DNA from: Actinomycetota bacterium | GTDB taxonomy: Bacteria; Actinomycetota; Thermoleophilia; UBA2241 | DNA length: 9,355 nucleotides | Reading direction: 5' to 3' | NCBI GenBank assembly: GCA_026392265.1 | Contig: JAPLCL010000189.1 | Span: forward strand, 1-9,355 | Shown: positions 6,193 through 9,355 of the stretch, piece after piece | Layout of the letters: each line of letters starts with the position of its first letter | Numbering within the stretch: position 1 is the first letter of the stretch | Notes under the pieces: generated by a model | Database searches by the model: none | What the model saw: only the letters and a program-made list of their open reading frames with translations | Told to the model about the DNA's origin: nothing | Position numbers and translations under genes: made by a program

Positions 6193-8400
6193 ATGAAGGG
6201 ATGTCGGCACGAGGCCAGGAGAGCGGCGGGAGGAGCAGCGACCACGCTGTCGCTGCTTCTTGCGGCCCTCCTGGCCCTGGCGCTCGCCGCCGCCGTGGCG
6301 GGCTGCGGCTCTACTCCGGCGCCGAGTTCGCCGACGCCGACGCCCGAGTCGTGGGCGCCGAGTCCCGACGAGCGCGCCGGTCTGTCCACGCTTGCCTTCA
6401 CGGAGGGCGACAAGCTCTATCTGCAGACCGCCTCCGGCCGGCGCTCGTTCATCGCCGGCGTCAACCTCGGCTCCACGATCCCGGGCACGCTGCCCGGCGA
6501 GCTGGCGACGCGAGCCTCTGATTACCATCGCTGGTTTCCCCAGATGGCGGCCCTCGGGCTCCGTGCGATCCGCATCTATACGATCCTGCGGCCCTGCTTC
6601 TACACGGAGCTCGCCGCGTACAACACCGCGCACCCGGACGCCCCTCTCTACCTCGTCCAGGGCGTCTGGATCCCGGAGGAGCAGTTCCTGACCGGGCGAG
6701 ACCTGTATGCGCCTGCGGTGCGCATCGGTTTCCTCCGCGAGATCGACGACGTCGTCAAGGCCGTGCACGGCGAGCTGCGCCGCTCGCCGCGGCGCGGCGT
6801 GGCCTCGGGCACGTGGACCGCCGACGTGAGCCCCTGGCTCTATGCGTACTCGCTCGGGGTGGAGTGGGACCCCGCCGCTACGAAGGCGACGGACAGGAAG
6901 AACGCCGGCATGCCGTCGTACGACGGCACGTTCTTCTCCTCGACCGCGGGAGCATCGCCCACCGAAAGCTGGCTTGCAGGAGCGCTCGACCGCTGCGCGA
7001 CCGACGAGGCTCGGCGCGGGGTCACGGTGCCGCTGACGTTCACGAACTGGCCGACGACGGATCCGCTTCGCCACCCCAATGAGCCGCTCGTCCAGGAGGA
7101 CCTCGTGAGCGTGGACGCCGGCCATATCCGCGCCAGCAAGGCGTGGCCGGCAGGCTCCTTCGCAAGCTACCACGTCTACCCGTACTACCCGGACTTCCAG
7201 CGTCACGAGCCGGCCCTGCGAAGGTACCGCTATCAGGGCCGGCTCGATCCGTATGCCGGGTACCTCGCGGCGCTGCGCAGCTACCACGCGGGTATGCCGG
7301 TGATGATCACCGAGTTCGGCGTGCCCTCTTCGCTCGGCACCGCGCACATGGGCCCCCTGGGCCGCTCGCAGGGCGATCATTCCGAGCAGCAGTCCATGGC
7401 GATCGACGCCGAGCTGCTGCGCATCATCCACGCCCAGGGCTGCGCCGCCGGCTTCGTGTTCGAGTGGGCTGACGAGTGGTTCAAGTTCACCTGGAACACG
7501 GTCGACTACGAGCTCCCCAAGGGGCGCCGCCAGCTGTGGGTCAATCCTCTGACCAACGAGGAGCACTTCGGCCTGGTGGCCACCGATCCCGGGGCGCGGC
7601 CGGTGGCCACAGTGGATGGGAAGGGCGGCGAATGGCTCTCCAACAACTCGCAAGTCATCGAGGAGAGCCGGGGGGCGCTGCGCGAGGTGCGGGCAGTCAA
7701 GGATCAGGGCTATCTGTACCTGCGCCTCGTACTGGACGACCCGTCGGCCTGGCAGCACCAGGCCATCACCATCGGCGTCGACGTGCTGCCCGGCGGCGGC
7801 GGCGGGCTGCCGGGCCTGGCGAACGCCGACCCCGGGGCCGACTACGCCGTCGTCCTCGGCCCCGGGCGCCACGGCTCGTCGCTGGTGTCGTCGCTCGACG
7901 ACCCCTTCTGGGTCACCTACGGTCTCGCGCGCTACTACCAGAGCCACGAGCGCCCGGCGTACCCGGCGGGTCCCAGTGAGGGCCTGTGGCATCTGCAGCG
8001 GCAGGTCACGAACCGCCCCGCGGTCTTGCCCAGCACGGGGCAGCCCCTGCCCCTCGAGTGGTTCGATGTCGGCAAGCTCCGCTTCGGCACCGCCGACCCC
8101 GCCGACCCGCGCTTCGACTGCCGGGTGACGTGGGCGGCCGGCGACTGCGTCGAGATCCGCTTGCCCTACGCGCTCATCGGCTTCGCCGACCCGTCATCTC
8201 TGCGGGCTCTCGTCGTGAGCCGCGACGGCGCCGTGGCGACGTCGCCGGTCGGCCGGGTGGGACTCGACGTCGCCGTCGGGCGCGAGGTCGCGACCACCAC
8301 GGGCTACGCGTGGGAGCCCTGGCAGACCGTGGCCTGGCACGAGCGCCAGAAGGCCGGCATCGCTGCGTTCGCCGCGGCCGTGCGCGACGTCTCGCGCTGA
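6193..8400 (+). CDS. Lipoprotein with clan GH-A-like glycoside hydrolase domain and C-terminal beta-rich domain
   Basis: This 735-residue surface lipoprotein probably cleaves or remodels a polysaccharide. A long hydrophobic signal (19-36) ends in the lipobox VAGC with lipidated C38, followed by a Ser/Pro/Thr-rich linker to about residue 55. A TIM-barrel-like domain spans about 85-465: FIAGVNLG (strand 1), LGLRAIRIY (strand 2), PLYLVQGVW (strand 3), YSLGVEWDP with E224, VPLTFTNWP, SYHVYPYYPDF, MITEFG with E374, and FEWADEWFKFTWNT (strand 8). E374 fits the GH-A nucleophile. E224 is the likeliest acid/base, although the usual Asn-Glu is Val-Glu here; E297 in PNEP is a less likely alternative. 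Residues about 475-735 look beta-rich, possibly a CBM9- or DOMON-like sugar-binding unit. The start has GGGAG five bases upstream. It is divergent from the HEAT-glycosyltransferase pair, so the natural reading is a hydrolase acting on that polymer. The exact GH family is not recognised. Confidence 0.8.
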   Translation: MKGCRHEARRAAGGAATTLSLLLAALLALALAAAVAGCGSTPAPSSPTPTPESWAPSPDERAGLSTLAFTEGDKLYLQTASGRRSFIAGVNLGSTIPGTLPGELATRASDYHRWFPQMAALGLRAIRIYTILRPCFYTELAAYNTAHPDAPLYLVQGVWIPEEQFLTGRDLYAPAVRIGFLREIDDVVKAVHGELRRSPRRGVASGTWTADVSPWLYAYSLGVEWDPAATKATDRKNAGMPSYDGTFFSSTAGASPTESWLAGALDRCATDEARRGVTVPLTFTNWPTTDPLRHPNEPLVQEDLVSVDAGHIRASKAWPAGSFASYHVYPYYPDFQRHEPALRRYRYQGRLDPYAGYLAALRSYHAGMPVMITEFGVPSSLGTAHMGPLGRSQGDHSEQQSMAIDAELLRIIHAQGCAAGFVFEWADEWFKFTWNTVDYELPKGRRQLWVNPLTNEEHFGLVATDPGARPVATVDGKGGEWLSNNSQVIEESRGALREVRAVKDQGYLYLRLVLDDPSAWQHQAITIGVDVLPGGGGGLPGLANADPGADYAVVLGPGRHGSSLVSSLDDPFWVTYGLARYYQSHERPAYPAGPSEGLWHLQRQVTNRPAVLPSTGQPLPLEWFDVGKLRFGTADPADPRFDCRVTWAAGDCVEIRLPYALIGFADPSSLRALVVSRDGAVATSPVGRVGLDVAVGREVATTTGYAWEPWQTVAWHERQKAGIAAFAAAVRDVSR

Positions 8401-8402
8401 GG

Positions 8403-8433
8403 CACCGCCTGCCGGGCACATCGGGCGGCGGTG
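8403..8433 (+). terminator. GC hairpin after the lipoprotein gene
   Basis: CACCGCC (8403-8409) pairs perfectly with GGCGGTG (8427-8433), with a further CCG/CGG pairing inside, starting two bases after the stop codon. There is no T-run, so termination is uncertain. Position and stability argue for a 3'-end structure. The rest of the spacer to 8489 contains only the next gene's SD. Confidence 0.4.
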
Positions 8434-8489
8434 GACTCGTGTGCGGCAGGCGTGAAGAATGGTCGCGGCGGCGACGAAAGGACCAGACG

Positions 8490-9355
8490 ATGGGGCAGTA
8501 CGCGTCCTCCCGCGAGCAGGTCGTCTCTACCTGCCGCGCCCTGCTGGAGCGCGGTTTCCTCAAGGCGACCGAAGGCAACGTCTCGGTGCGCGTCCCCGGT
8601 GAAGAAGCGTTCGCCGTCACGCCGTCCAACTACGACTACGCCAAGATGCGCGCCGACGACATCGCCGTGCTCGACTTCGAGCAGAAGCGTCTTGAGGGGA
8701 CCCTGAAGGCCTCCATCGAGGCCGGGATGCACGCCGCGGTCTACCGCGAGCGCCCCGACGTCAACGCCATCGTCCACACGCACCAGCCGTACGCGAGCGC
8801 GCTGGCCCTGGTGCGCCGGCCCATCCCGGCGCTCTTCGACGAACAGGTGCGCTTTCTCGGGCGTTCGGTGGAGATCATCGACTACGCGCCCTCCGGCACC
8901 TCTTTCCTCAAGAAGAACGTCCGGCGGGCGGTGACCAGCGGCGCGAACGCCTTCATCCTCGCCAACCACGGCGTACTGGTGCTGGGTGGCGACGCGGAGC
9001 GCGCCGTCTTCAACATGGCGCTGCTCGAGAAGGTGGCGTTGGACTACCTGCTGGCGCTGATGACCGACGACAAGGTGCGCAAGGTCCCGGCGCCGATCCG
9101 CGAGGTCGCCTTCGCCAAGTTACGCGGCGACGAGAAGAAGCTGGCGAAGCAGCTTGTCGCCGCACGGGAGGCGGCCGAAGCGGCGGAGGCGGCCGCGAGC
9201 GTGGCTGGGGAGGCGCCGGCGGAGACTGCGTCTCCGGCGCCGGCCGCAGCCTGGACGGCCGCGCCGGCCGGCCCGTCCGGCGCTCAGCTCGCCGGCTACG
9301 CCATCAGCGCTTACCCGGACGTCGGGGCCGTCTCACAACGTCTGCAGGCGCTCGT
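8490..9355 (+). CDS. Class II aldolase/adducin family protein, 3' end outside window
   Basis: At least 288 residues are present, open at the right edge. Residues 1 to about 222 form a class II aldolase/adducin domain, the zinc-dependent family of fuculose- and rhamnulose-phosphate aldolases, ribulose-phosphate epimerases and related decarboxylases. Seen are EGNVSVR (28-34), the likely catalytic E77 in SIEAGMH, zinc ligands H96 and H98 in VHTHQ, and the third zinc His H160 in ANHGVLVLG. The usual SSE before MH is SIE here. An Ala/Glu- then Ala/Pro-rich linker follows (about 224-264), then the start of another segment with YPDVGAVSQRLQAL. Stand-alone family members are usually near 200-260 residues, so this is a longer, fused or extended form. 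ATG 8490 has AAAGGA seven bases upstream. Substrate is not predictable; a sugar-phosphate aldolase is the default guess. A hairpin separates it from the lipoprotein gene, so a shared operon is doubtful. Confidence 0.85.
   Translation, partial: MGQYASSREQVVSTCRALLERGFLKATEGNVSVRVPGEEAFAVTPSNYDYAKMRADDIAVLDFEQKRLEGTLKASIEAGMHAAVYRERPDVNAIVHTHQPYASALALVRRPIPALFDEQVRFLGRSVEIIDYAPSGTSFLKKNVRRAVTSGANAFILANHGVLVLGGDAERAVFNMALLEKVALDYLLALMTDDKVRKVPAPIREVAFAKLRGDEKKLAKQLVAAREAAEAAEAAASVAGEAPAETASPAPAAAWTAAPAGPSGAQLAGYAISAYPDVGAVSQRLQAL

Noticed and set aside
6157..7992. 611-residue open frame on the minus strand, antisense to the lipoprotein
   Set aside because: It is Arg/Gly/Val/His-rich with no domain motif, and lies over a well-supported gene with signal peptide and catalytic motifs. 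High GC suppresses stops in this frame.
9220..9236. 7-bp hairpin CGGAGAC/GTCTCCG inside the aldolase linker
   Set aside because: It lies within a GC-rich repetitive coding stretch, is not at a gene end and has no T-run. It is probably a by-product of Ala/Pro codons.

Overview
The window is GC-rich DNA with strong third-position GC bias, so most long overlapping reading frames are shadows. Shine-Dalgarno (SD) sites are clear, spacers are short and GTG starts are used. Together these suggest a high-GC bacterium, most likely an actinobacterial lineage. I cannot place it more exactly from sequence alone. I see no tRNA, rRNA, CRISPR array, insertion sequence or phage gene.

Layout, left to right. 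(1) A secreted alkaline-phosphatase-superfamily enzyme (161-1849, +), with a candidate promoter, a leader hairpin and an almost ideal SD in front. (2) A strong GC hairpin (1881-1919), then a fold-type I PLP aminotransferase (1957-3084, +). Its start is placed at a GTG because the upstream ATG lies inside the hairpin. (3) A stand-alone receiver-domain response regulator (3213-3593, +). (4) Convergent with it, a minus-strand pair: a membrane family 2 glycosyltransferase of the processive polysaccharide-synthase type (3590-5035) and, upstream of it, a membrane-anchored HEAT-repeat protein (5035-6072). Their stop and start codons overlap. (5) Divergent from that pair across a short spacer with a nested dyad, a 735-residue lipoprotein with a clan GH-A-like glycoside hydrolase barrel and a C-terminal beta-rich region (6193-8400, +). 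(6) A class II aldolase/adducin-family protein that runs off the right edge (8490-9355, +). It carries an Ala/Pro-rich linker and the start of a further domain.

The most interesting part is 3213-8400. A processive-type glycosyltransferase, a membrane-tethered HEAT scaffold, a surface glycoside hydrolase and a CheY-like regulator look like one exopolysaccharide synthesis, export and trimming module. Synthase-dependent systems such as Pga and Bcs also pair a GT2 synthase with a glycoside hydrolase. Here, however, I see no PilZ domain, GGDEF protein, outer-membrane porin or TPR protein, and HEAT repeats appear where other systems use TPRs. The polymer and the roles of the HEAT protein and regulator are inference. 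The phosphatase, aminotransferase and aldolase look like independent metabolic genes, and hairpins separate most of them.
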